64,000 nt of DNA from Streptomyces toyocaensis (GCF_000725125.1 NZ_JFCB01000007.1:62001-126000); one strand, 5' to 3'. Shown: positions 49,667-58,615, numbered from the stretch's first letter. Numbers and translations: made by a program. Notes: a model not told the origin generated them from the sequence alone.

Positions 49667-49791
49667 CAGACGTCCTTGAATATTTGCGTGCGGTTCGTTC
49701 GGCAGGCATTCCCCGCTCACACGGGATTGCCGCTCGAATGCGTCATGGCGCCCTGATATCCACCATGACCGGTGGGTCGCCATCCGCGCGA

Positions 49792-50550
49792 TCAGCTACT
49801 CCGAACGGGTGAGGCAGTCGGCCTCCTCAGCGTGACCACTGGTTCGGTGGCGGTCAGCCCGTCTGAAGCTCCTCGACGACCTGATGGCCGTGCGCCACGC
49901 GGGCTCCAGTCGGGGTCCTCCGGGTGCGCGTACGGCCCAGAAATCTTCGCGCAGACGAACAGCGTCAACAGCTTGCCGTCCCGGCTCTCAATATCGCGCC
50001 GTACGCGATCGGCCAGGGCGGGGACGGCGAGCGAACTCGTCCACAGCGAGACGGAGTTCAGCCCTTGTGGCGCATTCCCCCAGCCCGCCCAGTCGAAGAG
50101 GCTGAACACTGAAGCGGTGACATCGGCCCAGTTCAGGTCCGCGTGGACGGGAACCATCGCTGGACGGTCGCGTCGAAGCATCCAGGGAAGACACCGCGGA
50201 TGGACTCGGTGACCAGTTCCTGCGTGAGGGTGTCGGTGTCAGGCGTGGCGACTCGTCCCGTCTCATGAGCCGCCAGTGGGACGGGCAAGGCGTTCAACGC
50301 CCCCCACCACGCCTCCGGCAGTTCGGGTGCCTCACTCAGCACGGCGCTTCCCACGGGAGAGGCCGGCAGGAGGCCGGTTTCGTCGGCCCGCCACATCACT
50401 GGTTCGTCCGAGCCTCACGGACCGGCGCTTGCGCACCACCGTGCCCGGGAGCAAGCGCACCCGGAGGGACCGCGCGACGCAGTCAAGAACCTCGTCCATC
50501 AGCTGCACCCGCAGAGCAACGGACCGCTCCATAGAGGCCGGGAGCGCCAC
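49792..50550 (-). pseudogene. Frameshifted phosphotransferase-like gene
   Basis: Three consecutive minus-strand frames together look like one protein. From a GTG at 50550: LERSVALRV-like start, VLDCVARSLRVRLLPG and RKRRSVRLGRTSD. From about 50397: MWRADETGLLPASPVG, WWGALNALPVPLAAH. From about 50165: HADLNWADVTASVFSLFDW, then SSLAVPALADRVRRD. The HADLNW/FDW pair resembles the kinase motif of aminoglycoside-phosphotransferase-like proteins. A gap of some tens of residues and a one-base shift near 50150 separate the pieces, so it is inactivated. Confidence 0.65.
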
Positions 50551-51130
50551 GCAGAGGACCGTAGCAGTAAGGCAGGGGATGCCTCGTCATCGCCGTGAGC
50601 TGACGGAGCGGGTACTCAATCACCGATGTCGTCCAGGCTGACCGCGCTACCGCAGTGAACTCGGCTACTCGTGCCGAGGGCCGGGCCACTTCGACGGCGT
50701 GACCTCCACGAAGCGGACGTTGCCGTCCGGGGTGTGCGCACCCGCGGCGAGGTGGCCCGCAGCGCCCGCCGCGAGGCCCCGGCGGTCCATCCCCCCGCAG
50801 GTCCGTCATCAGGGCCCGCCCGTCGACCGCCCGGCTGCCCCATCCACCCAGACGTACAGCCGCACCCCCTCAAACCAGGAGCCCCACCCCCTGCACGCGG
50901 GCATGCCGGTGGTCCTGCACCACGACCCGGCGGGTCCGGGCCGGGTGGTGGTCGTCCACACGAAGGACGGCAGGCCGGGGATGGTCTCGTACTCGGCTAC
51001 GGCGAACCTGACGGGGTGGCTTTCGGGTCCATGCCGGCACTCTGGTGAGCTGCCGACCGGTCCGGTGCGTGGCTCTCCCTGGGTGGCCCGATGGTCCCTC
51101 GGTGATGCGGCTGGGCTTCCGATACCTTGC
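50551..51130. other. Degraded intergenic stretch
   Basis: About 580 bp with several short frames on both strands and no complete gene. A minus-strand piece near 50670-50790 reads like a protein C-terminus (AAGAHTPDGNVRFVEVTPSK). This suggests debris of former genes. No RNA gene or repeat was seen. Confidence 0.35.
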
Positions 51131-51204
51131 GTTGCATGAGTGGCAGCTTCAACGTGGCCGAGGGGCTAGACGGCGGGTTCCCGAGCGGGAGCGGGGGTGG
51201 GCCT

Positions 51205-51363
51205 TCACCGGCAGCTTTGCTGGTTCCGGGAGTGCTCTGTTGACCGGCGGCGACGACACACCTCGGGCTGAACTAGCGGAGACTGAGGCGATTCTCGGCT
51301 GCTCGCTGCCGACTGCGCTGCATGATTTCTATACGCTCGCCGGAGGAATGGTGTTGACTTTCA
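51205..51363 (+). pseudogene. Truncated SMI1/KNR4 (SUKH) domain gene
   Basis: The frame here reads RAELAETEAILGCSLPTALHDFYTLAGG, which is the N-terminal helix-plus-motif of SUKH domains (E-x-LG-x-xLP-x-x-h-x-x-hY). It then ends in unrelated sequence within 15 codons. SUKH proteins are often immunity proteins of polymorphic toxins. The homology stops where base composition drops and the restriction module begins, so the module probably inserted here. Confidence 0.55.
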
Positions 51364-51459
51364 CTCGTGTCATATGGACGCAACTCCAGCCCCGGTAGCC
51401 GCGTCGCGATAAGCACAGAAGCTTTAACGCGCCATACAACAGCATTACCGATTTCTCAA

Positions 51460-52512
51460 ATGCGTCACCTGACACCAAAAGGACAAAAATTGTTACCTTT
51501 CGACGAAGATGTCAGCACCCAGGCAGCCACCTGGATTGCACACAAGGAATTGATCCAACAAGACCTTGACGCCAAGAAGGTGGCCGATCACATCCAGTCA
51601 CTCGATCCAGACGGAAAGAGATTCGCTGCCGTCCTCCGCGACACTATTGACCAGCTATTGAATGGCGAGGCGACTGGACGGTACGCATGGAAGCAACTGC
51701 TCAAAACAGAGAAGACCCACGCCGGCACCCTTGTCGAGATCAACTTGCAACGCGAGTTCAAGTTCGCCGACGGCGGTGACGTAGGTGCCTACGACCAGCA
51801 CCCTATGGACTACCGGATCCTAGGAGTAGACGTAGACTGCAAGTTTTCCCAGGACTTCGGAGGGTGGATGATTCCACCCGAGGCCATGGGTTATCTGTGC
51901 CTTCTCGTATGGGCAGACGATTACAAGAGCCGCTGGAGTGCAGGGATCTTTCGAGTACGCAAAGAATGGCTTAACAGCGGCAGTAACCGCGACAAGAAAT
52001 TGACCTTGAAAGCAGAGCACCGCGAGGATAAGGTGCACTGGATCTGGCGTGACGCGCACCTGCCAGAGAATGTACTTCTCCATCTACCTGAAGCCACACG
52101 TAATCGAATCCTCACCAATGGGTCTCGCCAGGGCCAGAAGCGTGTTATCGAATTGTTTCGCAGCGTTCAGAACCGCCGCATTGGGCGGGGCTCCATCAGA
52201 ACTGCGGCGCAGCAACTCGATTACATGGCGCGTCTACGGGAAGGCAAGGGTCGAGCTCGAACGGAGCTCCGCAAAGAGGGCATCGTGATAGTCGGCCCTT
52301 ACAGCAAGCATCAGGAGATCGCCCGGCAGATTGGAGCCGAGGTGCCGCAGCGAGGAGAGTTTGTAAGCTTCCGGGTAGCTGAGGCCATGCCTCACCATAG
52401 TGACCGTCCGCACGTTGAGCTGGAAGGACGCCACTGGGTCCTCGCGACGGCAGACGATCCCGTGGTGACAGCGCCCCGCCTACCAAAGGTCACCGGTGAA
52501 GAAGAATCCTGA
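51460..52512 (+). CDS. NaeI-like type IIE restriction endonuclease
   Basis: 350 residues from the ATG at 51460; no good Shine-Dalgarno is visible, so the start is uncertain. Strong NaeI-like features: KRFAAVLRDTIDQLLNGE, KTEKTHAGTLVEINLQREF, then MDYRILGVDVDCKFSQ and GGWMIPPEAMG. The PD-(D/E)XK residues are about Glu93, Asp117, Asp126 and Lys128. The C-terminal domain, which in NaeI binds a second effector copy of the site, is present. NaeI cuts GCCGGC; specificity here is a prediction. Partners: Vsr and the C5-methyltransferase. Confidence 0.85.
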   Translation: MRHLTPKGQKLLPFDEDVSTQAATWIAHKELIQQDLDAKKVADHIQSLDPDGKRFAAVLRDTIDQLLNGEATGRYAWKQLLKTEKTHAGTLVEINLQREFKFADGGDVGAYDQHPMDYRILGVDVDCKFSQDFGGWMIPPEAMGYLCLLVWADDYKSRWSAGIFRVRKEWLNSGSNRDKKLTLKAEHREDKVHWIWRDAHLPENVLLHLPEATRNRILTNGSRQGQKRVIELFRSVQNRRIGRGSIRTAAQQLDYMARLREGKGRARTELRKEGIVIVGPYSKHQEIARQIGAEVPQRGEFVSFRVAEAMPHHSDRPHVELEGRHWVLATADDPVVTAPRLPKVTGEEES

Positions 52513-53023
52513 TCAACCGGACAGCGACCGAGAAACAGTGGAGGCCGGGATGGTCAGTAAGGAGGCCTGGGAGCCACCGGCTGGTTCCTGGGCCTCATCA
52601 GCCGCCCGCCGACGCAACATGCAGGCCATCCGCAGTCGCGATACCACGCCTGAGAAGCTGATCAGGCGATTGGTTCATGCTCATGGTCTACGGTACCGGG
52701 TTGCAGCCAGGCCCCTGCCCAAGCTTCGCCGGACGGCTGACATGGTCTTCCGTCCGGCGAAGGTGGCTGTCTTCATCGATGGCTGCTACTGGCATGGATG
52801 CCCTGAGCACTACATCCCGCCGAGGACTAACCCTGGTTACTGGTCAGACAAGGTCGCCCGCAACATAGCCCGCGACCGGGACACCGACCAGCGTCTAACC
52901 GAAGCTGGCTGGACGGTCCTCCGATTCTGGGAACACGAGTCGCCGGAAGACTGTGCTGTGCGTATTGCGGATGAAGTCCAGAGGCACCGTCGTGCGGTGC
53001 AGCAGGCGAAATCTCGCGACTGA
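52496..53023 (+). CDS. vsr: Very short patch repair endonuclease (Vsr)
   Basis: 175 residues from the GTG at 52496, overlapping the endonuclease gene by 17 bp; the ATG at 52550 is possible. The Vsr fold is seen in RRNMQAIRSRDTTPEKLIRRL, TADMVFRPAKVAVFIDGCYWHGCPEH (catalytic Asp and His, zinc cysteines) and ARDRDTDQRLTEAGWTVLRFWEHE. It nicks T:G mismatches formed when 5-methylcytosine deaminates, so it protects sites methylated by the adjacent C5-methyltransferase. Confidence 0.92.
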   Translation: MKKNPDQPDSDRETVEAGMVSKEAWEPPAGSWASSAARRRNMQAIRSRDTTPEKLIRRLVHAHGLRYRVAARPLPKLRRTADMVFRPAKVAVFIDGCYWHGCPEHYIPPRTNPGYWSDKVARNIARDRDTDQRLTEAGWTVLRFWEHESPEDCAVRIADEVQRHRRAVQQAKSRD

Positions 53024-53024
53024 A

Positions 53025-54245
53025 TCAGCTTTCGGACTGGTCACGCTCCTGCGCTGCTTTGAGCACATCGGCGATCGACTGGCCAACAGCCTTCGCTACC
53101 GGCGGGGGGAAAGCATTACCCACCTGCCGGTACTGCGCAGTCTTTCCGCCGAAGAAGTCCCAACTTGTCGGGAATCCCTGAACAATAGCAGCTTGTCGCA
53201 CCGTGAGCATCGGCCCGTCGGGGCCAAATAGGTCACGTTCCTCGGTCTGCTTCACCTTGCAGGTGTCGATATCATTGGCCACGCCCATGCCGGAGATACC
53301 GAGCTGCCTCCAAGCCGCCTTCGCACGGCTCGGACCAAGGTCTGCACCACCATGCTTCTTCGAGCCGCCTACAAGGGTGGGAGCAACCCCTCCGCCTTTT
53401 CCTCTGAGCTCCTCGTCTCGCTCCTTCGCCTTCTTGAACCACTTCTCATAGGCTGCATGCGCCCGTTTCGATTGGGCCCCTTCAAAGTACCGTGAGTATC
53501 GCTCAAGCATCGACTCTTGAAGCCCCTCAGCAATACTCACAGGTTCCTCATGCGTAGCCGCAGGCCACTCGTACTTCAAGTCCGTGATGATGTCATCACG
53601 GAAGGCTACAAGAATAGCGCGAGGCCTCAGCTGCGGCACTCCAAAGTCACTGGCTTCGAGGACTCCCCAGTGTGCGACGGTGTAACCGAGGCCAGACTCC
53701 TCAGTCATCTGACCGTCATCACCGCGGTATACACCACCTTGAAGCCTGGCCATAATCCAGTCACGATAATCCGAAAACTTCGGATCCATAATTCCACGGA
53801 CATTCTCGATCATGACGGCGCGCGGCTTGAGGATCCCGACAAGCTCCAGCATGCGCGGGAATAGGTCTCGCTCATCATCCTTGCCCAGTTGCTTCCCTGC
53901 GTGGGAGAACGGAGGGCACGGCACGCCGCCGGCCAGCAGGTCCAGTCCTCGCATTTTCAACAGCTCGGAACTTTTCTGCACATCTCGGTAGGGGTCGAAC
54001 TCCTTGACGTCTGCTGACAGAACGTCGCAGTGCTCTCTTTCCCACGCCCATACCTCGTGGTCTTCGATATTCAGCTTGAGCGTTTCGACCGCGTGCGCGT
54101 CGATCTCGACCAACGCCAGGTGGCCAAAGCCTGCCTGGTGGAGACCGATGGCTTGCCCACCAGCTCCAGCACAGATCTCGATCGAGGTGAACTGCGGCTC
54201 CATGGGTGTCGTACTGGCGCCCTGGGCTTCCTGTGTGCGGGTCAT
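53025..54245 (-). CDS. DNA (cytosine-5)-methyltransferase of the NaeI-like system
   Basis: 406 residues, convergent with vsr. All C5-MTase motifs are present: I EICAGAGGQAIGLHQAG; IV GGVPCPPFSHAG with catalytic Cys110; VI MIENVRG; VIII QLRPRAILVAF; IX TVRQAAIVQGFPTSW; X YRQVGNAFPPPVAKAV. The region between VIII and IX (about 235-330) is the target-recognition domain. It should methylate the site cut by the endonuclease next door. It has its own promoter away from the restriction gene, allowing methylation to come first after transfer. Confidence 0.93.
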   Translation of the reverse strand: MTRTQEAQGASTTPMEPQFTSIEICAGAGGQAIGLHQAGFGHLALVEIDAHAVETLKLNIEDHEVWAWEREHCDVLSADVKEFDPYRDVQKSSELLKMRGLDLLAGGVPCPPFSHAGKQLGKDDERDLFPRMLELVGILKPRAVMIENVRGIMDPKFSDYRDWIMARLQGGVYRGDDGQMTEESGLGYTVAHWGVLEASDFGVPQLRPRAILVAFRDDIITDLKYEWPAATHEEPVSIAEGLQESMLERYSRYFEGAQSKRAHAAYEKWFKKAKERDEELRGKGGGVAPTLVGGSKKHGGADLGPSRAKAAWRQLGISGMGVANDIDTCKVKQTEERDLFGPDGPMLTVRQAAIVQGFPTSWDFFGGKTAQYRQVGNAFPPPVAKAVGQSIADVLKAAQERDQSES

Positions 54246-54406
54246 GCCCCCTCCTTACAGCCATGCAGTGGCAGACACACTTTGCGATCTACCATCACTG
54301 AGGGTGACAGACCCCACTGACAACGAGACCGGACCAAGTGTGCAACACGCCTCACGGTTCCAGGAACGCACCCTTGGTCACGCCGAACGCTCATACGATA
54401 TTGCTC

Positions 54407-55159
54407 ATGCGGATACCTGCCTGGACCGAGGATGAGCTTGTGCTTGCCGGGGCTCTGGTCGCGAGGAACGGCTGGCGCGAGCTGCGTACCAGGGATCCGG
54501 AGGTACAGGAGCTCTCGGAGTTGCTGCGTTCGCTGCCGCTTCATACCGCCGAAGCCCGCGCCCTGCCGGGCTTCAGGTCCCCGGACAGCGTGAGCCGCAA
54601 GACCACAGATTTCATGACGAACCACGGCGCGTACGCCGGTAAGGCCACGCGATGCGGCAAGCCAACCCTGCTCATGATCCAGGCTTTCACTGAGCGCGAA
54701 TCTGAGATGTGCCAGGCAGCTCGAGCCATTACGGAAAGCATCAGCTCTGGTGAGCTGCATCTCATCCCGCCGCAACCCGACGAGGTCGATGAGACAGGGG
54801 CGACGGCAGTCGAGGGGCGTCTCCTCGTCCGCCGGGCGCTCTTCCGCGAGCGAGACCCCAGCCTTCGCGCCCGGAAAGTAGAGCGTGTACGGCGCCAAGG
54901 GCTTCCCCTGCGGTGTGAGGTCTGCACCTTCGATTTTGCTCGCACTTACGGAGAGCTGGGGGACGGCTACATCGAGGTGCACCATGTCACTCCTCTTCAT
55001 GTCGCCGGGGCCAGAGAGACCCGGTTGGACGACCTCGCATGCCTGTGTGCCAACTGCCACCGCATGTGTCACAGGAGCCGCCCCGGAGAATCCTGGCGTA
55101 CCCCAGCTGCTCTTCGGGAGTTGATGCGAAAGCCCGCCGCCGAGACGACCGCTCACTAG
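54407..55159 (+). CDS. HNH endonuclease
   Basis: 250 residues from the ATG at 54407. A TACGAT hexamer about ten bases upstream and the lack of a Shine-Dalgarno suggest a leaderless mRNA. N-terminal 110 residues form a helical domain (WTEDELVLAGALVARNGWREL, GFRSPDSVSRKTTDFMTNH) seen in McrA-type HNH proteins. The C-terminal HNH nuclease has zinc CxxC pairs (CEVCTFDF and CLCANCHRMCH) and the EVHHVTPL motif. It may be a second restriction factor of the island, perhaps modification-dependent. This is inferred from context. Confidence 0.85.
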   Translation: MRIPAWTEDELVLAGALVARNGWRELRTRDPEVQELSELLRSLPLHTAEARALPGFRSPDSVSRKTTDFMTNHGAYAGKATRCGKPTLLMIQAFTERESEMCQAARAITESISSGELHLIPPQPDEVDETGATAVEGRLLVRRALFRERDPSLRARKVERVRRQGLPLRCEVCTFDFARTYGELGDGYIEVHHVTPLHVAGARETRLDDLACLCANCHRMCHRSRPGESWRTPAALRELMRKPAAETTAH

Positions 55160-55782
55160 GCAGCGTCCGCTTCGGCCTCGTAGTGCATCTGCGCCCGGTC
55201 CAGGATGTCGTCCGGATCCAGGCCCCGCGCGGATGTCCAATGCAGCAGGTCAGCGATCAGCTCGACGGCTGACTCCTCCAGGACCGCCCCGCATCGCCCG
55301 TGCAGTACGGACCCGCCGCGCTTCCGGTAGCTCTCCAGCGCGTCGATGGCCCGCTCCATACGCAGGCACACGGCGTCCGAGCCCAGCTCAATCTCGCACC
55401 ACACCGCCTTGCCCAGTGCTGTGATGGCGGTCCCCCAGTCCACGGCCATGGCGGCGAGCAGGTGCAGGCCGCGGCCGCACTCAGCCTCGCAGTCGGCGGT
55501 GCGGAGCGTGGGCAGCGAACTGCTTTTGTCGTGCATCTCGACGCGCAGACGCTCGCGCTTCCACTCCAGAATCAGGGTCGCCGGCGAGCCCTCACCCACG
55601 TGCTTGATGACGTTCGTCGCCAACTCCGTCACGACGAGCTGCGTCGCGTCGCCGGCGGTCTGCACGCCCCAGCGGCCAAGTTGCACAACGGCGGCCCGCC
55701 GCAGCAGACGTACTTCCGCAGGCAGCGCCTCGAAAGGCAGGACACAGCGGCGCTGGCGGTCCTCAATGTCGATCCCAGGCAT
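55156..55782 (-). CDS. HATPase-fold (RsbW-like) regulatory protein
   Basis: 208 residues; I choose the ATG at 55782, preceded by GGGAGGGAG. The GHKL fold is in LPAEVRLLRRAAVVQLGRWGV, VVTELATNVIKHVGEGSPATL (N-box), VEMHDKSSSLPTL and ECGRGLHLLAAMAVDWGT (G-box). Such proteins accompany XRE-DUF5753 and DUF397 genes in Streptomyces developmental loci of the whiJ/abaA type. The C-terminal 60 residues are an extra helical tail. It probably binds the nearby regulator or a sigma factor. Confidence 0.85.
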   Translation of the reverse strand: MPGIDIEDRQRRCVLPFEALPAEVRLLRRAAVVQLGRWGVQTAGDATQLVVTELATNVIKHVGEGSPATLILEWKRERLRVEMHDKSSSLPTLRTADCEAECGRGLHLLAAMAVDWGTAITALGKAVWCEIELGSDAVCLRMERAIDALESYRKRGGSVLHGRCGAVLEESAVELIADLLHWTSARGLDPDDILDRAQMHYEAEADAA

Positions 55783-55998
55783 AAGCGGTTCTCCCTCCCG
55801 TGCCACGCGCATGCTGCGCCTGCCGTGTCCCAACGGCTGCACTGCGTAGCTGTCCGTCACCGAGAATGACACAGAGAAGTCTCGCCATGTAACTTCTCAC
55901 GCATCTCGATCGAGTGAATCGCTTAGGGAGTCGGCTGCCGCGCTACCTAGCCTGTTCACACCCCGAGCGCCTGCCCGGGTGAGCGCTTGAGGAGTTTC

Positions 55999-56844
55999 AT
56001 GTCCGTACGGACCACCACACGCCGTCGCCAACTCGGTGCCATGCTCCGTAAGTTGCGCGCCCGCAAAGGAATGACCCTGGAGGAGGCCGGCGGCCTGGTC
56101 GGCGTATCGAAGGCAACGGTCAGCCGGTACGAGACACAGGCGGGACCGGTGAAGTGGATCGTCGTGGACGCGCTGTGCCGTGAGTACGGAGCCACCGACG
56201 CTGAGCGGGAAGCCGTGGTGCGTCTGGCGAAGGACGCCAAGCAACAAGGGTGGTGGAGCTCATTCGCCGACTCCATCCCGGAGAGCATGAACCTCTTGCT
56301 CACCCTTGAGGACGAGGCTGTACGCGAGGACCACTTCTCCTGCGTCTACGTCCCCGGCCTTCTCCAGACCCGCGCCTACAGCACCGCTCTCCAGAAGGCC
56401 AACGAGGTCCCCCTGCAACCGGCCGAGATCGAGCGGCTGGTGGACATCCGCATGAAGCGCCAGGAGATCCTCACCCGGCCGAAGCCGTTCCGGCTGTGGG
56501 CCATCCTCGACGAGTCCGTGATCCGCCGGGTCGTGGGCTCGCCGGAGACCATGAGGGAACAGCTCGGACGACTTCTCGACGTCAACGAGTCACCACACAT
56601 CACCTTGCAAGTACTGCCGTTCTCGAACGGCGCCCATGGTGCCGCTCTCGGCAGCTTCGTGATCATCGGTGGTACCGAGTCGGCCCTCGACGTGGTCTAC
56701 GTGGACTTCCACACCGGCTCCCTCTTCTTGGAGAAGGACGAGGAGTTGGACCGATACAGACTTGCGTTCGAGTACCTTCGCGCACAAGCGTTGGACATGG
56801 AGGCTTCCTCCGCCTTGATCCACCGCGCACGCAAGGAGCTGTAG
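55999..56844 (+). CDS. XRE-family regulator with DUF5753 domain (WhiJ-like)
   Basis: 281 residues; the ATG at 55999 follows TGAGGAGTTTC. The helix-turn-helix is at about 7-60 (RRRQLGAMLRKLRARKGMTLEEAGG, GVSKATVSRYETQ). DUF5753 follows (CVYVPGLLQTRAYSTALQKA, FRLWAILDESVIRRVVGSPETMREQL, ITLQVLPFSNGAHGA). This architecture belongs to the large Streptomyces WhiJ family, whose members act with a DUF397 partner. It is divergent from the HATPase gene and immediately followed by DUF397. Confidence 0.92.
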   Translation: MSVRTTTRRRQLGAMLRKLRARKGMTLEEAGGLVGVSKATVSRYETQAGPVKWIVVDALCREYGATDAEREAVVRLAKDAKQQGWWSSFADSIPESMNLLLTLEDEAVREDHFSCVYVPGLLQTRAYSTALQKANEVPLQPAEIERLVDIRMKRQEILTRPKPFRLWAILDESVIRRVVGSPETMREQLGRLLDVNESPHITLQVLPFSNGAHGAALGSFVIIGGTESALDVVYVDFHTGSLFLEKDEELDRYRLAFEYLRAQALDMEASSALIHRARKEL

Positions 56845-57063
56845 ATGCCCGCCCGTCCTCCCGCACCTCATGAGCTCACCTGGTTCAAGTCCTCTTACAG
56901 CGGCGCGAACACAACCGAGTGTGTGGAGTGCGCCCACGTCCCGTACGGCGTACTCATACGCGACTCCAAGGATTTGGGCAGCTCTGTCGTCTTCGTTAGA
57001 GCGGGTGCATGGCAATGCTTTGTGGAGGAACTGAGGTGTATTCAACCGGTTCTGGATATATAA
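56845..57063 (+). CDS. DUF397 small protein
   Basis: 72 residues, with no gap after the regulator stop. The DUF397 core is clear: LTWFKSSYSGANTTECVECAH, then VLIRDSKDLGSSVVFVRAGAWQCFV. These proteins are thought to bind and inhibit the neighbouring DUF5753 regulator, making a toxin-antitoxin-like or signalling pair. The C-terminal residues after the usual end (ELRCIQPVLDI) may be altered by the rearrangement that begins here. Confidence 0.88.
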   Translation: MPARPPAPHELTWFKSSYSGANTTECVECAHVPYGVLIRDSKDLGSSVVFVRAGAWQCFVEELRCIQPVLDI

Positions 57064-57187
57064 CTGCGTCGAGCAGGGCGGCCATGTGGCGCGGGCCGTA
57101 GCAGTAGTCGCAGTCGATGTTGCAGCGGTTGGCGACCTTGAGGATGAAGGCCGTGAAGGGCGCGGCATCCTCACTGTGAGCTTTCAA
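56996..57187 (-). pseudogene. 5' fragment of a radical-SAM gene (FxsB-like)
   Basis: From a TTG at 57187 the frame reads FTAFILKVANRCNIDCDYCYG. This holds the full CxxxCxxC iron-sulfur motif of radical-SAM enzymes and looks like the start of FxsB-type maturases of FxSxx-COOH peptides. After the motif it leaves the family and stops within 40 residues, while the family is several hundred long. It overlaps the DUF397 gene antisense. Clearly a remnant. Confidence 0.7.
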
Positions 57188-57437
57188 GCGCGTGCGCCCA
57201 CAGCGGCGGGGGCGGGGTCAGCGAGGCGGCGTGCCCGCCGTCGCCCGACTGTGCGGTCATGGCCTGCTCCGTCTGGAGCCGTTGACGGACGCGGTACGCG
57301 ACACGGGTCAGAACGGCGGCGCCCTGCGTGGGACGGGGCGTTGAAGGCGTCGGCGGGCGAAGGGCGGTCTCGGCTCGAAACGTAGCGGTGCCGGGGACCT
57401 CCGGGGCATGGACGAACCAGCCACAGTTGTCCGTCAT
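57171..57437 (-). CDS. Small unknown protein between TPR and radical-SAM remnants
   Basis: 88 residues from an ATG overlapping the upstream TPR fragment stop (ATGA); its 3' end overlaps the radical-SAM fragment start. Content: CGWFVHAPEVPGTATFRAET, RVAYRVRQRLQTEQAMTAQS. The overlaps on both sides look like a former operon of a peptide-maturation locus. The protein could still be expressed, but its partners are broken. No family recognised. Confidence 0.45.
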   Translation of the reverse strand: MTDNCGWFVHAPEVPGTATFRAETALRPPTPSTPRPTQGAAVLTRVAYRVRQRLQTEQAMTAQSGDGGHAASLTPPPPLWAHALESSQ

Positions 57438-57556
57438 CCCGGTTGCATAGCCAGCAGTTCCCGGGCGGCGTCGGCCTCCGCCCGCGCTCCCAGGCGCTGG
57501 TAGGTCTCCAGCGCCTCGCGCAGGGAAGCCGCGGTGCTCTCGGGCCCTCGGCCACG
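57434..57556 (-). pseudogene. 3' fragment of a TPR/BTAD-type regulator
   Basis: About 40 codons reading SLREALETYQRLGARAEADAARELLAMQPG, the C-terminal TPR end typical of large Streptomyces regulators. Stop codons and unrelated sequence lie just upstream, so the rest of the gene is missing. It is coupled by ATGA to the next frame. Confidence 0.55.
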
Positions 57557-57633
57557 CGGTCACAGCATCGTGTTCCGGGTGCCCCTGGGACGCAGTGAGG
57601 GGATCGAGGCGCGCACGGTTCGTGCTGGACATC

Positions 57634-58045
57634 CGGCGGGGTGCCGACCGCTGGCGCTTCACCTCACCCCAGGTCAGGCCGGTGGCGCACCCGCCTTCAC
57701 ACAGGTCATGGCCCGCCTGCGAGTACCCCGGAGCGTCAGCGGCCCCGCTTCACCGCCCATCAGGCGTACTCGTCCCGGGCCATCCGCGAGCACCTGCGGC
57801 GCCGAGGTGCGCGTACGGCGATCCCGCAGCCTTCCGATCAGATCGCCAACCGAAAGCGCCGCGGGAGTGCTGGAGGCAGACCGCCCGCCTTCGACCGCGA
57901 CGCCTACAAACAGCGCAACACGGTCGAGCGGTGCATCAACCGCCTCAAGCAATGGCTCGGCCTCGTCATCCGATACGACAAGACCGCCACCGTCTACCTC
58001 GCCGCACATCACATCGCTGGAATCTTCATCTGGTCCACGAGGTGA
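57634..58045 (+). pseudogene. IS5-family transposase remnant (C-terminal part, frameshifted)
   Basis: A first frame gives LHLTPGQAGGAPAFTQVMARLRVPRS; after a frameshift near 57740, YSSRAIREHLRRRGARTAIP, RGSAGGRPPAFDRDAYKQRNTVERCINRLKQWLGLVIRYDKTATVYLAAHHIAGIFIW follows to a natural stop. The RNTVERCINRLKQ segment carries the last catalytic glutamate of IS5-type DDE transposases. The N-terminal half is missing. No terminal inverted repeats were found. Confidence 0.85.
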
Positions 58046-58054
58046 CTCAACGCC

Positions 58055-58615
58055 TCAGGCAACCGCTCGAACAACCGCCAAGGTCAGGCCGATACCGGCC
58101 GTTGCGCCCAGCAACAGAGCGGTGATCGCCCCCGTTCGACCGACGCCCTGCTCGAACGGGACACTCGGCACGACCTTGTGCAGCACAGGCGCAACTACCG
58201 CCATGAGACTGAAGCCGACACCAAGGCGCCAGTACGTCCCGCCTGAGCACGAAGTACGAAAGCGACCTCCGCAACCACTCGGTTCCACGGTAAAGCCCGT
58301 CACGACGAGGAACAACGCGCTGGCGTACACCGCGCCAAACAGCATCGTCACGCCGAAGTCGATACGCCTCGCTCTTGCAGAGCTGATGCCGTCACCTGCC
58401 ACGTCGCCCCCAAACGCGCTGTACAAGAGTGCGAGTCTACTGCGTCGGTGCTGCGGCCCGTCAGCGACGGAACGTCCTCTGATCCGCAGGAAACGCCCCA
58501 GGGGGCGCTGCTCGGCGGTGGCCCGCCGGAGGGAACGGACGTCGTCCATCCTCTCGACCGTCACGCAGTCGCTGCGAAAGCGGTGCCCATCATCGGAGTT
58601 CGACCGCGAAGCCAT
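58055..58615 (-). CDS. Hypothetical membrane protein
   Basis: Up to 186 residues; the start is uncertain because no Shine-Dalgarno is visible at the ATG 58615 and the first 60 residues look non-coding. Residues about 85-185 contain three hydrophobic helices (FGVTMLFGAVYASALFLVVTG, LGVGFSLMAVVAPVLHKVV, ITALLLGATAGIGLTLAVVR) separated by a cysteine-bearing loop (SGCGGRFRTSCSGG). It lies directly against the transposase remnant 3' end. No family recognised. Confidence 0.5.
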   Translation of the reverse strand: MASRSNSDDGHRFRSDCVTVERMDDVRSLRRATAEQRPLGRFLRIRGRSVADGPQHRRSRLALLYSAFGGDVAGDGISSARARRIDFGVTMLFGAVYASALFLVVTGFTVEPSGCGGRFRTSCSGGTYWRLGVGFSLMAVVAPVLHKVVPSVPFEQGVGRTGAITALLLGATAGIGLTLAVVRAVA

